Positions 1-9,605 of a stretch of DNA of 64,000 bases are shown piece after piece. Position numbers and translations under genes: made by a program. The notes beneath the pieces were generated by a model. It saw only the letters and a program-made list of their open reading frames with translations. It did not search any database and was not told where the DNA came from. The DNA comes from Actinosynnema sp. ALI-1.44 (lineage in GTDB: Bacteria; Actinomycetota; Actinomycetes; Mycobacteriales; Pseudonocardiaceae). Position 1 is the stretch's first letter. Every line of letters begins with the position of its first letter. The stretch lies in assembly GCF_001984155.1 (NCBI RefSeq), contig NZ_MTQO01000053.1:558001-622000 (forward strand), written 5' to 3'.

Positions 1-231
1 GACCTGAAGGCCCTCTACGCCAGCAAGGCCGCGAACTCGTACCCGCTCGTGCTCGCCACGTACGAGATCGTGTGCTCCAAGGGCTACGACGCCGACACCG
101 CCAAGGCTGTGAAGGCGTTCCTGACCGTCGCCGCGACGACTGCCCAGTCCGGACTGGCCGACGCGGGCTACGTGCCGCTTCCCCAGGAGTTCCAGGACAA
201 GCTGCTGACCGCGGTCAAGGCTATCGCCTGA
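1..231 (+). CDS. pstS: Phosphate ABC transporter substrate-binding protein PstS, C-terminal part (partial)
   Basis: The reading frame is open from the first base of the window, so this is the 3' end of a gene starting upstream; 76 residues remain. The final residues (helical, ending [12 protein letters not shown]) and the position directly before pstC-pstA-pstB support PstS, the extracytoplasmic lipoprotein that binds phosphate and delivers it to the PstCA channel. The gap to pstC is 25 bp, so co-transcription is expected. The phosphate-binding residues lie outside the window; identification rests mainly on the operon. Confidence 0.88.
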   Translation, partial: DLKALYASKAANSYPLVLATYEIVCSKGYDADTAKAVKAFLTVAATTAQSGLADAGYVPLPQEFQDKLLTAVKAIA

Positions 232-256
232 CGAGACCGAGGCTGGCACACTCGCC

Positions 257-1348
257 ATGAGTGAGATCCGTAACAGGTCTCCGCGCCCCGTCGCCACCGG
301 CACCGCCGGTGAGCGGCGGGGCGGTTCGGCGACCGAGACATCAGCGGAGGCACCGATTTCGGTGGAATCCCGACCCAGTGACCCTCGGCCGCCGTCGGCG
401 GATCAGCCGGCCAAGGTCATCGTGCGCCCCGGCGACCGGATCTTCTCCGGCTTCGCCAAGGGATCCGGCATCCTGATCGTCGTCATCATCGCGGCGATCG
501 GAGCCTTCCTGCTGGCACAGGCGATTCCGTCGCTTGTGGCCAACAAGGCGAACTTCCTGTTCAGTCGCCAGTTCACCGCGGGCGACCCGGACAACCTCTC
601 GTTCGGTGTCCTCGACCTGCTGCTGGTCACCGTCTACAGCTCGATCGTCGCGCTGATCATCGCGATGCCGATCGCGTTGGGCATCGCGCTGTTCCTGACC
701 CAGTACGCGCCGCGCAGGCTCGCCCGGCCGTTCGCGTACGTCATCGACCTGCTCGCGGCCGTGCCGTCGATCATCTACGGCCTGTGGGGCGCGGCCGTGC
801 TCGCGCCCGCGCTCGATCCGATCACCGAGTGGCTCAACTCGGCACTCGGCTGGTTCTTCCCGTTCTCGACGGGCAACGTGGACCGCAGCATCGGTCAGAC
901 GATCTTCACCGCGAGCATCGTGCTCGCCGTGATGGTGCTGCCGATCATCACCGCGATCTCGCGCGAGGTGTTCGACCGGACGCCGCCCATGCAGATCGAG
1001 GGGGCGCTCGCTCTCGGCGCGACGCGCTGGGAAGTGGTCCGCACGACCGTGCTGCCGTTCGGCAAGGCCGGTTACATCAGCGCGTCGATGCTCGGCCTCG
1101 GCCGCGCGCTCGGGGAGACCATCGCCGTGATGATCATCCTGGCCCAGGCCGCGGGCAAGAACTTCGGCTGGAGCCTGTTCGACGGCGGCGACACGATCGC
1201 GTCGATGATCGCCCGTGCGGCGGCGGAGTTCAACGACCCGCGCAGCGCGGGCGCGTACATCGCGGCCGGCCTCGTGCTGTTCCTGTTGACGTTCATCGTC
1301 AACGCGATCGCGCGGTCGTTCATCGTCGGGAAGAAGGAGTACGAGTGA
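257..1348 (+). CDS. pstC: Phosphate ABC transporter permease PstC
   Basis: 363 residues. A disordered, Pro/Ser-rich cytoplasmic N-terminus of about 65 residues precedes six predicted membrane helices. The EAA-type loop that docks on the ATPase is at about residues 248-267 ([14 protein letters not shown]). Family: BPD_transp_1 permeases of the Pst phosphate importer; PstC pairs with PstA in the membrane. The stop codon overlaps the GTG start of pstA, so translation is probably coupled. The N-terminal extension is longer than in E. coli PstC but such tails are common in actinomycetes. Confidence 0.95.
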   Translation: MSEIRNRSPRPVATGTAGERRGGSATETSAEAPISVESRPSDPRPPSADQPAKVIVRPGDRIFSGFAKGSGILIVVIIAAIGAFLLAQAIPSLVANKANFLFSRQFTAGDPDNLSFGVLDLLLVTVYSSIVALIIAMPIALGIALFLTQYAPRRLARPFAYVIDLLAAVPSIIYGLWGAAVLAPALDPITEWLNSALGWFFPFSTGNVDRSIGQTIFTASIVLAVMVLPIITAISREVFDRTPPMQIEGALALGATRWEVVRTTVLPFGKAGYISASMLGLGRALGETIAVMIILAQAAGKNFGWSLFDGGDTIASMIARAAAEFNDPRSAGAYIAAGLVLFLLTFIVNAIARSFIVGKKEYE

Positions 1349-2253
1349 CGACCACCGATCTCCAGCGCCCGGCGACAGCGCCCGCGTTCCAGCAGATCTC
1401 CTCGGCTCGCAAGGCGAAGAACACCACGGCGACCATCCTGGTCGGCGCCGCGTTCGTGATCGCCGTCGCGCCGCTGATCTGGCTGCTGTGGACAGTCATC
1501 GAAAAGGGCTTCAGCCACATCCTCAGCTCGGACTGGTGGCAGAAGTCGATGTCCGGCCTGACCGGGCGGCAGGCGGGTGGTGGTGCGTACCACGCCATCT
1601 ACGGAACGCTGATCCAGGGCTTGGTCTGCGCGCTGATCGCCGTGCCGATCGCCATCATGGTGGCGATCTTCCTGGTCGAGTACGGGCGCAACTCGAAGCT
1701 CGCCAAGTGGATCACGTTCACGGTGGACATCCTGTCCGGTGTGCCGTCGATCGTGGCCGCGCTGTTCATCTACGCGATGTGGGTGACCACCTTCGGCCTG
1801 CCGCGCAGCGCGTTCGCGGTGTCGCTGGCGTTGGTGCTGCTGATGATCCCCGTCGTCGTGCGGACGACGGAGGAACTGCTCAAGATCGTCCCGGACGAAC
1901 TGCGGGAAGCGTCCTACGCGCTGGGTATCCCGAAGTGGAAGACGATCGTGAAGATCGTCGTGCCGACGGCGCTGTCCGGCATCATCACCGGCATCATGCT
2001 CGCGGTCGCACGCGTGATGGGTGAGACCGCGCCGGTGCTGGTCCTGGTCGGCTACGCGCAGTTCATCAACTACGACCCGTTCAACGGGAACATGGCGTCG
2101 TTGCCGTTGTTCATGACCACGGAACGGTTGACCACCAACGAGATCGGCGAGGCCCGGGTGTGGGGCGCCGCGGTGACCCTGATCCTGATCATCACCCTGA
2201 TCAACCTGCTCGCGACCTTGATCTCGCGGCTGACCGCAGTGAAGACGAAGTGA
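1345..2253 (+). CDS. pstA: Phosphate ABC transporter permease PstA
   Basis: 302 residues from a GTG start that overlaps the pstC stop by four bases (GTGA); the open frame extends further upstream but that part is the pstC gene read in another frame. Six membrane helices, with the EAA loop near residues 189-208 ([13 protein letters not shown]). It forms the phosphate channel with PstC and is energised by PstB, which starts 7 bp downstream. Length and gene order match the canonical pstSCAB operon, which in actinomycetes is normally under PhoP control; the promoter would lie upstream of pstS, outside the window. Confidence 0.95.
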   Translation: MTTTDLQRPATAPAFQQISSARKAKNTTATILVGAAFVIAVAPLIWLLWTVIEKGFSHILSSDWWQKSMSGLTGRQAGGGAYHAIYGTLIQGLVCALIAVPIAIMVAIFLVEYGRNSKLAKWITFTVDILSGVPSIVAALFIYAMWVTTFGLPRSAFAVSLALVLLMIPVVVRTTEELLKIVPDELREASYALGIPKWKTIVKIVVPTALSGIITGIMLAVARVMGETAPVLVLVGYAQFINYDPFNGNMASLPLFMTTERLTTNEIGEARVWGAAVTLILIITLINLLATLISRLTAVKTK

Positions 2254-2260
2254 GGCGGCC

Positions 2261-3037
2261 ATGGCCAAGCGCATAGACGTCAAAGACCTGAACCTGTTCT
2301 ACGGCAAGTTCCACGCCGTGAACAGCGTGACCCTGTCGGTGCCGCCGCGTAACGTGACCGCCTTCATCGGACCGTCCGGTTGCGGCAAGTCGACGGTGCT
2401 GCGGTCCCTGAACCGGATGCACGAGGTGATCCCGGGAGCCCGCGCGGAAGGCGAGGTGCTCCTCGACGGCGAGGACATCTACGCCTCGGCGGTGGACCCG
2501 GTGTCGGTCCGCAGGACGATCGGAATGGTCTTCCAGCGCCCGAACCCCTTCCCCACGATGTCCATCAGGGACAACGTGGTGGCGGGTCTGAAACTGGCGG
2601 GCACGCGGGACAAGAAGAAGCTCGACGAGGTGGCCGAGCGCGCGCTGCGCGGAGCGAACCTCTGGGCGGAGGTGAAGGACCGCCTCGGCAAACCCGGTGG
2701 CGGCCTGTCCGGCGGCCAGCAGCAGCGTCTGTGCATCGCCCGCGCGATCGCGGTGCAGCCGGACGTGTTGCTGATGGACGAGCCCTGCTCGGCGCTGGAC
2801 CCGATCTCGACCCTGGCGATCGAAGACCTGATCACGGAGTTGAAGAAGGACTACACGATCGTCATCGTCACCCACAACATGCAGCAGGCAGCGCGGGTGA
2901 GCGACCAGACGGCCTTCTTCAACCTCCTGGGAGTCGGCCAGCCAGGCCAACTGATCGAGATCGACGACACGGAGAAGATCTTCTCCAACCCCAGCCAGAA
3001 AGCGACGGAGGACTACATCTCCGGCCGCTTCGGCTGA
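2261..3037 (+). CDS. pstB: Phosphate ABC transporter ATP-binding protein PstB
   Basis: 258 residues, the usual PstB length. Walker [10 protein letters not shown] near residues 37-45, Q-loop (VFQRPNPFP), ABC signature LSGGQQQR near 149, Walker B LLMDEP near 170 and H-loop VTHNM are all present. The Cys after the Walker B Glu-Pro (DEPCSALDP) is typical of PstB. It hydrolyses ATP to drive phosphate import through PstCA. Last gene of the operon; a 13-bp perfect hairpin follows 17 bp after the stop. Confidence 0.96.
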   Translation: MAKRIDVKDLNLFYGKFHAVNSVTLSVPPRNVTAFIGPSGCGKSTVLRSLNRMHEVIPGARAEGEVLLDGEDIYASAVDPVSVRRTIGMVFQRPNPFPTMSIRDNVVAGLKLAGTRDKKKLDEVAERALRGANLWAEVKDRLGKPGGGLSGGQQQRLCIARAIAVQPDVLLMDEPCSALDPISTLAIEDLITELKKDYTIVIVTHNMQQAARVSDQTAFFNLLGVGQPGQLIEIDDTEKIFSNPSQKATEDYISGRFG

Positions 3038-3054
3038 GCACCAGCGAATCCCCG

Positions 3055-3085
3055 ACGGGCCGTCAGCGCGATGCTGACGGCCCGT
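3055..3085 (+). terminator. Hairpin terminator after pstB
   Basis: Perfect 13-bp inverted repeat (ACGGGCCGTCAGC and its complement) with a 5-base loop GCGAT, 17 bp after the pstB stop. There is no clear T-run, as is common in high-GC actinomycetes. Position supports transcription termination of the pst operon. Confidence 0.8.
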
Positions 3086-3314
3086 TCGCGTTGCCCGGCT
3101 GGTCAGCAACGCGGTTCGTGCACAGCTGTGCGCGCCGTTCGTCAGAGGGGGACGATGAGCCGGGGTTTTCCACGATCGGCCGCGTAGCCGATGGTGTGCC
3201 AGGTTCCGCTGGACAGTTGGTTCCCCTGAGGTACTGCTCGAACAGACCGGGCAGCCGGGCCGCTGACTCGCGTGAGATGGACCGGGTGCCGGTGATTGTC
3301 ACGGTTCGTGCCAT
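3063..3314 (-). pseudogene. Possible degraded SLOG-like (TIGR00725-type) gene fragment
   Basis: An 83-residue minus-strand frame from an internal ATG. Its first ~30 residues (TVTITGTRSISRESAARLPG, then LFEQYLRG) resemble the N-terminal strand and helix of small actinobacterial SLOG/LOG-type nucleotide-binding proteins, whose full length is about 150 residues. After that the sequence is low complexity and runs into the pstB terminator, so no complete domain is left. It could be a decayed gene remnant or chance similarity; the call rests on about 30 residues only. Confidence 0.3.
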
Positions 3315-3898
3315 TCGGTGCCCTTCTTCGATGATGTCAACGGTTGTCATCTGCCTTTCCCGCACTGTCGTACACCCGGATGGCGGTACCGACTGAGGCG
3401 GTCGGTTGTACCCCACCGTCGTGGTGAACGGGCCGTCCTGAGCGGCGTTGCCGAGTCCCTGCGAGGTCGGACGCGTCGATGTGGTCGGTGCGCTCGATGT
3501 GACTGTCTCGTCCGTAGTGGTCGCTTGTTCGTCATTGGCGTTCCGGGTGGGACAGTCGGAAAGACTGTGTCGTAAGGGAACGGTCCTGCCGGGTCCGGCT
3601 TCGTCCTGTCCGGAATCCACACTCCGATGTGGAGTGCTCCGGACGACGCGGCTCCGGGCGGCCAATTGGCAGAGTGTCAACTAGGCCGAACGCCTTGTGT
3701 AGTTCTCACTCACTCATCCGGGGCATGTTGTGTTGTGGATCACTACCGCTGGGGTGATTGGCTGGTAATGCCGCATTCGAGGGTTACTGACCGCGTCCAG
3801 GTAAGGACCAAGTGGGTGGAACTGCTCGTTCGCTAGGGACACGCAGGGTGGTCGGTTGATACCGTGCCGTCAGGTCCGGCGCTACCCGAGGGGTTCTC
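3315..3898. other. Intergenic region without a convincing gene
   Basis: About 580 bp between the possible SLOG fragment and the ESX trio. Several frames are open but have low-complexity, Arg/Ser-rich translations and no family resemblance. A 10-bp palindrome GCCAATTGGC lies at 3661-3670. The promoter of the ESX trio is presumably in the last 200 bp; I see no confident -35/-10 pair. Confidence 0.5.
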
Positions 3899-4309
3899 AT
3901 GTACGAGGATGAGAAGTCCACCGTTCCAGCGGCGTGGAACGATCCTGCGCGCAACGCCATGGATCAGATGCTCGAGAACATGCGGCACTTCAAGGAGAGT
4001 GCGGCCTCCGGCCAGTTCACCGTGAGCGCTTCCGCTGGCGAGGACCTGCTGCGCGTGATCCGGATGCTGCAGGACTGGCTCGGCGCCGACCAGTGCGGAA
4101 CGCTCGACCAGCGCCCGCTGCTCGGCGGCAGCTACGGCGCCGTCGCGATGGCTCCCTTCGTCCAGCAGATCGCATCCGACCAGCAGGGTTTTCTCACCCA
4201 GATGACCCGGCTGCGTGACGTGCTCACCGACGCGGAGAGCGGCGTCAAGCAGGCCATGGCCAACTACCGCCACAACGAGCAGGCGGTCGCGGGGACTTTC
4301 AGCAAGTAG
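3899..4309 (+). CDS. ESX/WXG100-related small helical protein
   Basis: 136 residues, largely helical, beginning MYEDEKSTVP. The central part (residues ~35-100) has an alternating hydrophobic helix pattern and a short turn (DWLGADQCG) but no strict WxG. It resembles the small ESX-associated proteins that actinomycetes encode just before a PPE-like gene. It sits 16 bp before that gene and forms a trio with an EspG-like chaperone gene, which suggests a type VII secreted partner or substrate. Family assignment is by context; the exact role is unknown. Confidence 0.6.
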   Translation: MYEDEKSTVPAAWNDPARNAMDQMLENMRHFKESAASGQFTVSASAGEDLLRVIRMLQDWLGADQCGTLDQRPLLGGSYGAVAMAPFVQQIASDQQGFLTQMTRLRDVLTDAESGVKQAMANYRHNEQAVAGTFSK

Positions 4310-4325
4310 ACGAGAAGAGGTGGCC

Positions 4326-5324
4326 ATGCCGGACGTCTACATCGACGACCAGGGCAGCGTCGGCACCACCGGTCGGTCCGGCCTCCAGGTGTCGGACCTG
4401 CTCGCCAGGATCGCCGGACGCGCGCGGGTCGCGCCGCGGTCCGGTTCCGCCGACGAGGGCACGCGCGAGGCACCGCTCCCGGAAGGCGTGCTGTACGCCA
4501 ACATCGACCACCCCACGCTCAAGGCGATGGTCACCGAGAACGTCGACCCCGACCAGGTCGGCATGCTCGCGACCGGCTGGCAGCAGGCCGGCGCCAAGCT
4601 GACCCAGTTCCAGGACGAGGTGGTCAGCGCGGTCAACAGCAGCCGCGAGGACTGGCACGGCACCGCGGGCGAGGCCGCCAGGCAGTTCATGATGGACGTC
4701 GGGCAGTGGATCGGCGGCGCGGGCCGCGGCGCCGAGCTGGCCGGTTCGCAGGCCGCCAAGCAGTCGGAGGCGTTGGCCGCGGCCAGGAACTCGATGCCCG
4801 AGCCGGTCGCGTTCGACGTGGACGCGGCCAACGCCGAGCTGCGCAGCATCACCGACCCCATCCAGTGGATCTCCCGGTACGCCGAGCACATGGCTGCCTA
4901 CTCCGCCCAGCAGGCCGCGCAGCTGCGCGCCGCCGAGGTGGTCACCACGTACGACGCCGCGCTGGCCGACTCGGCCACGATGCCCGCGTTCGCACCACCG
5001 CCGGAGATGGCGGGATCAGCCGCACCGCAGCCCAGGTCCGCCCAGGACGGCACCTCGCCCATGTCGGCGTCGTCGGGCATCCCCACCCCGGTCGCGTCGC
5101 CGGAGAACGCGATCCGGGACGATTCCGCACCGCAGGCAGCGGCGGCCGTGCCGCTGGCCGGTGGGTTCGCCGCCGTCCCACTCGCCGCGGCCGCGTCGCG
5201 GCCCGTCGAGCAGGCCGTTCCCGGCGCACTGGCCGCTCAGCACCACATGGCGGAGAACTACATGCTCGACGGCGACCGCGCGTTCGGCACGAGGCCGACC
5301 ATGCCGCCGGTGATCGGCGGATGA
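4326..5324 (+). CDS. PPE/WXG100-like type VII secretion substrate
   Basis: 332 residues from the ATG preceded by an AAGAGGTGG ribosome site; the open frame extends upstream but overlaps the preceding gene. A helical region at residues ~75-200 carries a W-x-G turn (DWHGTAGEAARQF), as in WXG100/PPE proteins, where two helices form a hairpin. The C-terminal third is Ala/Pro-rich and probably disordered. PPE-type proteins are exported by ESX systems with an EspG chaperone, and the next gene is EspG-like with a 4-base overlap. No ESX membrane genes (EccB-E) are in the window. Confidence 0.72.
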   Translation: MPDVYIDDQGSVGTTGRSGLQVSDLLARIAGRARVAPRSGSADEGTREAPLPEGVLYANIDHPTLKAMVTENVDPDQVGMLATGWQQAGAKLTQFQDEVVSAVNSSREDWHGTAGEAARQFMMDVGQWIGGAGRGAELAGSQAAKQSEALAAARNSMPEPVAFDVDAANAELRSITDPIQWISRYAEHMAAYSAQQAAQLRAAEVVTTYDAALADSATMPAFAPPPEMAGSAAPQPRSAQDGTSPMSASSGIPTPVASPENAIRDDSAPQAAAAVPLAGGFAAVPLAAAASRPVEQAVPGALAAQHHMAENYMLDGDRAFGTRPTMPPVIGG

Positions 5325-6076
5325 CCGAGTCGTTCACGCTCTCGCTCGCGGCGGTCGACATCCTCGCCGAGGCGCTCGGTGTGGACTGCCGCCGCTACCC
5401 GTTCCAGCTGCCGGGGATCGGCGACTTCGTCGACGACCGGGTGCGCATCGCCAAAGCCGTGTTCGCGGACCTCGCCCGGCGCGGACTCGTGCGGGGCGAG
5501 CAGTTGAGCCCGTCGATCGCCGACGGCCTGCGGCTGATGTCGCGCTACCGGGTCGCGATCGCGGTGATGGGCACTCTGGACGACCAAAGCGATTTGTACG
5601 CGAGGGTTTCCGCTGACGGCGACCGCGGATTGCTCGTCATCCAGGAAGGCCAGATGTTCCGGTTCGAGTTCGTCCGGCCGGAATCGCTGGCGCGCACCGC
5701 CGTCAGCCTGCTGCCGAGGTTGCGGCCTGGGCACGGGCAATCGGTCACAGTGACGGCGCGACCCGTTGCCATCGAGGAGAAACGAGAAGGGTACGCGCGC
5801 GAGGTCCGTCCGGCGAGGACGATGTCACAGGCGCAGATGATCGCGGCGCAGGAGATGCTGCGCAAGGTCCGCACCGGCGCTGGCTACTTCGTCGTGTCCG
5901 CTGTGGACAGAGATGGCCGCGAGACGCGGGCGCCCGGCCTGAGCTGGCTGGACACCGAGGACGGCCGGTACATGGCGCAGGCGCACCCGGACGATGGCGG
6001 CGGCACGTTCGCGCCCGCCGACACCGTCCGCCTGGTGCAACAGCTGGAAGACCTGATGAGCTCGCTGGCCGGTTAG
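5321..6076 (+). CDS. EspG-like ESX secretion chaperone
   Basis: 251 residues from an ATG overlapping the PPE-like gene by four bases (ATGA). The start (SFTLSLAAVDILAEALGVDC, then RRYPF) and the alternating strand/helix pattern match the EspG family, cytosolic chaperones that bind the tip of PPE proteins and keep them soluble before type VII secretion. Coupling to the PPE-like gene supports this. The 3' end overlaps convergent phoU by four bases. Which ESX apparatus it serves cannot be seen here. Confidence 0.78.
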   Translation: MTESFTLSLAAVDILAEALGVDCRRYPFQLPGIGDFVDDRVRIAKAVFADLARRGLVRGEQLSPSIADGLRLMSRYRVAIAVMGTLDDQSDLYARVSADGDRGLLVIQEGQMFRFEFVRPESLARTAVSLLPRLRPGHGQSVTVTARPVAIEEKREGYAREVRPARTMSQAQMIAAQEMLRKVRTGAGYFVVSAVDRDGRETRAPGLSWLDTEDGRYMAQAHPDDGGGTFAPADTVRLVQQLEDLMSSLAG

Positions 6077-6735
6077 ACGTCGTCCGAGCTGTACCCGGGC
6101 ATCTTGCCGGTGACCACGAAGACGACGCGCTTGGCGACCGACACCGCGTGGTCGGCGAACCGCTCGTAGAACCGGCCGAGCAGCGTCACGTCGACCGCCG
6201 CGGCCACGCCGTGCGGCCATTCGCGGTCCATCAGCACGGTGAACAGGTGCTGGTGCAGGTCGTCCATCTCGTCGTCGGTGTCGTCGAGCTGGCGGGCCAA
6301 CTGGACGTCCTGGGTCCGGATGACCTGCTCGGCCTGTGCGGCCATCTTGCACGCGATCTCGCCCATTTCGGCGAAGTACGGCCGAACCGCGTCCGGCAGC
6401 ACCGGGTTCGGGTGGCGCCTGCGCGCGGCCTTGGCCACGTGCAACGCCAGGTCACCCATCCGCTCCAGGCTTTCCGCCGCGTGGATGACCGCGAGCACGG
6501 TCCGCAGGTCCGTCGCGACCGGAGCCTGCAGCGCGAGCAGCGCGTAGGCGTCCTCCTCGGCTTTCGCCCTGGCGTCATCGATCTTCGTGTCGTCGCCGAT
6601 CACCTGCTCGGCGAGCGCCAGATCGGAATCCAGCAGCGCCTTGGTCGCATGCGACATGGCGTCGCCGACCATGGAACACATGTCGGCCAGCTGATCGGCG
6701 AGTTGACCGAGCTGGTCACGGTAGGCCTCACGCAT
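6073..6735 (-). CDS. phoU: Phosphate signalling regulator PhoU
   Basis: 220 residues, all-helical, made of two PhoU repeats. The metal-binding acidic motif of repeat one (ESLERMGDLALHVAK, about residues 88-102) and its counterpart in repeat two (GRFYERFADHAVSVA, near the C-terminus) are intact. PhoU links Pst transport to the PhoR/PhoP two-component system and represses the Pho regulon when phosphate is plentiful. It is convergent with the ESX trio rather than part of the pst operon, so it needs its own promoter near 6740-6800. Confidence 0.95.
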   Translation of the reverse strand: MREAYRDQLGQLADQLADMCSMVGDAMSHATKALLDSDLALAEQVIGDDTKIDDARAKAEEDAYALLALQAPVATDLRTVLAVIHAAESLERMGDLALHVAKAARRRHPNPVLPDAVRPYFAEMGEIACKMAAQAEQVIRTQDVQLARQLDDTDDEMDDLHQHLFTVLMDREWPHGVAAAVDVTLLGRFYERFADHAVSVAKRVVFVVTGKMPGYSSDDV

Positions 6736-6809
6736 GGGCGTCAGCCTACGTGCAGGTCCGTCTTCTTACCGAATCCCCAAGTGAACCGTAAGTGAACCGA
6801 GCTCTACAT

Positions 6810-9605
6810 CTAGGCACACCGGATGTCGCCCGCGTTGACCGTCGACAGCCCCTTCGGCACCTCCGCCCCAGGTGGCGGCGTCGCGGTACCCGGTGTGCTG
6901 ACACTGCCCTGCGAGGGTGCCTGGATCTTGCCGCCGAAGTCCTCGCCGAGCACCAACACCACCGCTCCGCCCAGCGAGTCGTCCTTCTCCAGCTTCGCAC
7001 CGGGGACCGCGGCCGCGACCGTGGTGGCCGCGTTGAGGTCGGTACCGAACTTGACCACGGTGTCCGGGCGCTTGCTCGGGGCACCGGTCGCTTGCACCAC
7101 GTCGAAGTTCTGGTTGCGCAGCTTGGTCTGGACGGTGCGGCCCTCGCCGTCCTTGCCGGTGGCGTTGAGGACCTGGACCTTGACCGACTTCGGATCGACG
7201 ATCTGGCCGGGCTGCTGGGCCTGCACCGCCTGCGGCGTCGTTCCGGCCTGTGCCTGCGGCGAGCCGTCGGCCGCCTCGCCAGGCAGCGGTGCCTTGTTGA
7301 TGATCGCGTTGAACAGGGCCTTGTTGTCCTTGTCCCGCAACACTTCGTTGCCGCGGTCGTTGGGCAGGCCGACCGTCGGGACGGTGATGAACGTGACCTT
7401 GCCCGCCTGGACGCTCTGCAGCGACCGGCCGAGCGTGATCAGCTGGTCGGTGTCGACGCCCTCACCGAACGTGGCCTGGGTGAACGCGCTCACGAAGTTC
7501 TTGAGCTTGCCGGGGTCGAGCAGCACCTGGCCGGACATCGACTTGCGCAGCAGGGACGACAGGAACCGCTGCTGCCGTTTGATCCGACCGTAGTCGGAGG
7601 TCGGGTCCTCCTTGCCGCCCTTCGTGGTGCTGACGTGCCGCGCCCGCACGAAGTTCAGCGCCGCGTCGCCCTGCAACATCACGTTCTCGCCGGGCTTCTC
7701 GACGATCCAGGTGTTCAACTTGTTGTCCCACATCGGTTTCTCAACGCACATCTCGACGCCGTGCACGGCGTCGACCATGCCCTTGAAGCCGTGGAAGTCG
7801 ATCCCGACGAAGTGGTTGATCTTCAGGCCGGTCAGGTTCTGCACGACCTTGGTGACGCACTTGGGGCCACCCAGGAAGAACGCGACGTTGATCTTCTGGT
7901 TCTTGAGCGGTTTGCTCTTCTGGTCGGTGTACTTGGCCGCCTGGGCGTCGTACTTGTCGCACTCCGGAATCGCGACTTCCAGGTCACGCGGGAACGACAC
8001 CATCACGACGCGCTTCCGATCCTTCGGCACGTGCGCGATCATGATCGTGTCGGATCGGGCGCCCTTGATGTTCTCGGCGCTGCCGACACCGTCCTCGGCC
8101 TCCGCGCCCGCCCGGGTGTCCGAGCCGACCATCAGGAAGTTCTCGTCACCGCGCTGTGCTTCGCTCTGCTGGATGTCGGACGAGTTCTCGTCCAGCGACT
8201 CGACCTCGTTGAACTGGCCGTCGATCCACTCCTTGCCGCCCCACACCACACCGGACCCGACGAGCAGGAGCGCCGCGACGGAAGCGGCGACGATCCGGCC
8301 CGTCTTGAGGAACTTGGTGGGCGGTGGCTTGCGGGTGCCCCCGCCGCCGGCGGTCTCGCGAACCGGCTCGGGGGGCTCAGGTGGAACGGACGACTCGGCG
8401 GCCTGCGCCGGTTCTATGTGAACCGTCGGCTCGACCGGCTCGTGGTGTTCGACAGTGGGTGCGTCGGCCACCACCCGATCCAAGCCGGGGTCGATGCCGG
8501 GGTCGATGCTGCCTGTGGCCGGGTGTTCCGCGAGGGCGTCAGGCTCTGCGCCGCCCTCGCTTTCCCCTTTTAGCCACGGCATCATGCGCTCGCGCTTTTC
8601 CTTCTTTTGTCGTTCCTCTTCGGCGAGCTCGTCGTGAACGGCGGAGAAGCGCGCGAGGGTGGCGTCCACCCTGCGGATTTCCTTGACCTCCTCGGAGATG
8701 GCTTCCATCTCGGTGGTCATGCTGACGGGGTCGAGATCGCGGCGCGGCGGGATCGCCTTGCGCTCGCTCGGCGGCGTCGGGCGCTTGAGTGCGGGCGGGA
8801 TGCTCGCGTCGTGCTCGGTCTGGCCCGCGTTCGGGATCGGCAGCTGCTGTGACAGCTGCTGCACCTGTTGCACCTGCTGCGGCGTCGGCAGCTGCTGCGA
8901 CGGCTGCGGTGGGCGCGGCGGCCGCTGGTGCTGGCCGGTGTTGTTGCCCGGTACCGGGAGCACCACCGAGTTCTGGCCGGGGTTCTGGCCGGGAAGCTGG
9001 GCAGCGGGCTGGGGCATCGGCCGTGGTCCGGAAGAGTGACCACGCGGTGCGGGCGGCACCTGATATGTACCGGACGCTTGCGCCGTCGGGCGTGGCGTCG
9101 GTTTTGGTGGGTTCTGTCCGTTCGGCGGCAGCGGGCGCTGTCCGGTCATGTCCCTCGGGGCGGGGCGCTGACCGGTCTGCTGCGTGTTCGCCGGGGCCGC
9201 GCGGCGCCGTGGCTCGGGGCGCAGATCGGGCCGCGGCAACTGCTGCGACATCTGCTCCGGCCGGGGTGCCTGTGCCTGCCTCCGGGGTGCCGCCGCGGCG
9301 CGGGACTGGGCCTGCGGCCGTTTGGCGGATGGCTGGGGTGGCTGTACCGGCGCGGTCTCGCGTGCGGCCCGCTGAGGGGCCCTCGTCTGCGTCTGCGCCG
9401 CTACCGGATTCGCCGCTGTGCCATTGACCTGCGGAATCGGCAGGTCTGTGCGCGAGTGGCGTTTGACCAGATCCGAGACGCTGACGCCGCCCGAATCCTC
9501 CATTGACCGTCTGCGACGGCGTGGCTGCTGATCGGGTGACGCTTCCTCGGTCGAGTGGCGACTGCGGCGAGCACCGGTGCCGTACGGGCGATCTTCGTCG
9601 GGCAC
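6810..9605 (-). CDS. LytR-CpsA-Psr (LCP) family cell-wall glycopolymer ligase
   Basis: 931 residues if the GTG at 9605 is used; it lies 5-6 bases after GGAGGGAG, whereas the longer frame (to 9620) would place the ribosome site inside the gene. An N-terminal ~440 residues rich in Pro/Gln/Arg is disordered and cytoplasmic. One membrane helix follows (ASVAALLLVGSGVVWGG), then an LCP catalytic domain with the conserved GSDTR, RSDTIM, SFPRD and Arg-rich motifs. A C-terminal LytR_C domain (VQVLNATGKDGEG...) ends the protein. LCP enzymes transfer lipid-linked polymers such as arabinogalactan or teichoic acid to peptidoglycan. The disordered tail is unusually long. Confidence 0.9.
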   Translation of the reverse strand: MPDEDRPYGTGARRSRHSTEEASPDQQPRRRRRSMEDSGGVSVSDLVKRHSRTDLPIPQVNGTAANPVAAQTQTRAPQRAARETAPVQPPQPSAKRPQAQSRAAAAPRRQAQAPRPEQMSQQLPRPDLRPEPRRRAAPANTQQTGQRPAPRDMTGQRPLPPNGQNPPKPTPRPTAQASGTYQVPPAPRGHSSGPRPMPQPAAQLPGQNPGQNSVVLPVPGNNTGQHQRPPRPPQPSQQLPTPQQVQQVQQLSQQLPIPNAGQTEHDASIPPALKRPTPPSERKAIPPRRDLDPVSMTTEMEAISEEVKEIRRVDATLARFSAVHDELAEEERQKKEKRERMMPWLKGESEGGAEPDALAEHPATGSIDPGIDPGLDRVVADAPTVEHHEPVEPTVHIEPAQAAESSVPPEPPEPVRETAGGGGTRKPPPTKFLKTGRIVAASVAALLLVGSGVVWGGKEWIDGQFNEVESLDENSSDIQQSEAQRGDENFLMVGSDTRAGAEAEDGVGSAENIKGARSDTIMIAHVPKDRKRVVMVSFPRDLEVAIPECDKYDAQAAKYTDQKSKPLKNQKINVAFFLGGPKCVTKVVQNLTGLKINHFVGIDFHGFKGMVDAVHGVEMCVEKPMWDNKLNTWIVEKPGENVMLQGDAALNFVRARHVSTTKGGKEDPTSDYGRIKRQQRFLSSLLRKSMSGQVLLDPGKLKNFVSAFTQATFGEGVDTDQLITLGRSLQSVQAGKVTFITVPTVGLPNDRGNEVLRDKDNKALFNAIINKAPLPGEAADGSPQAQAGTTPQAVQAQQPGQIVDPKSVKVQVLNATGKDGEGRTVQTKLRNQNFDVVQATGAPSKRPDTVVKFGTDLNAATTVAAAVPGAKLEKDDSLGGAVVLVLGEDFGGKIQAPSQGSVSTPGTATPPPGAEVPKGLSTVNAGDIRCA

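Noticed and set aside
784-1344. Long plus-strand open frame upstream of pstA start
   Set aside because: It is the pstC gene read in another frame; the translation is Arg/Asp-rich and lacks membrane helices.
1072-2283. Long minus-strand open frame over pstA
   Set aside because: Antisense shadow of a conserved permease gene with low-complexity translation, typical in high-GC DNA.
3681-3693. 13-bp match ACTAGGCCGAACG between 3681 and 9791
   Set aside because: Matches of this length are expected by chance in 64 kb of high-GC sequence and neither site has further structure.
6792-8573. 593-codon plus-strand frame opposite the LCP gene
   Set aside because: Mirror of the LCP coding sequence; Leu/Arg/Val-rich with no domain and no ribosome site.
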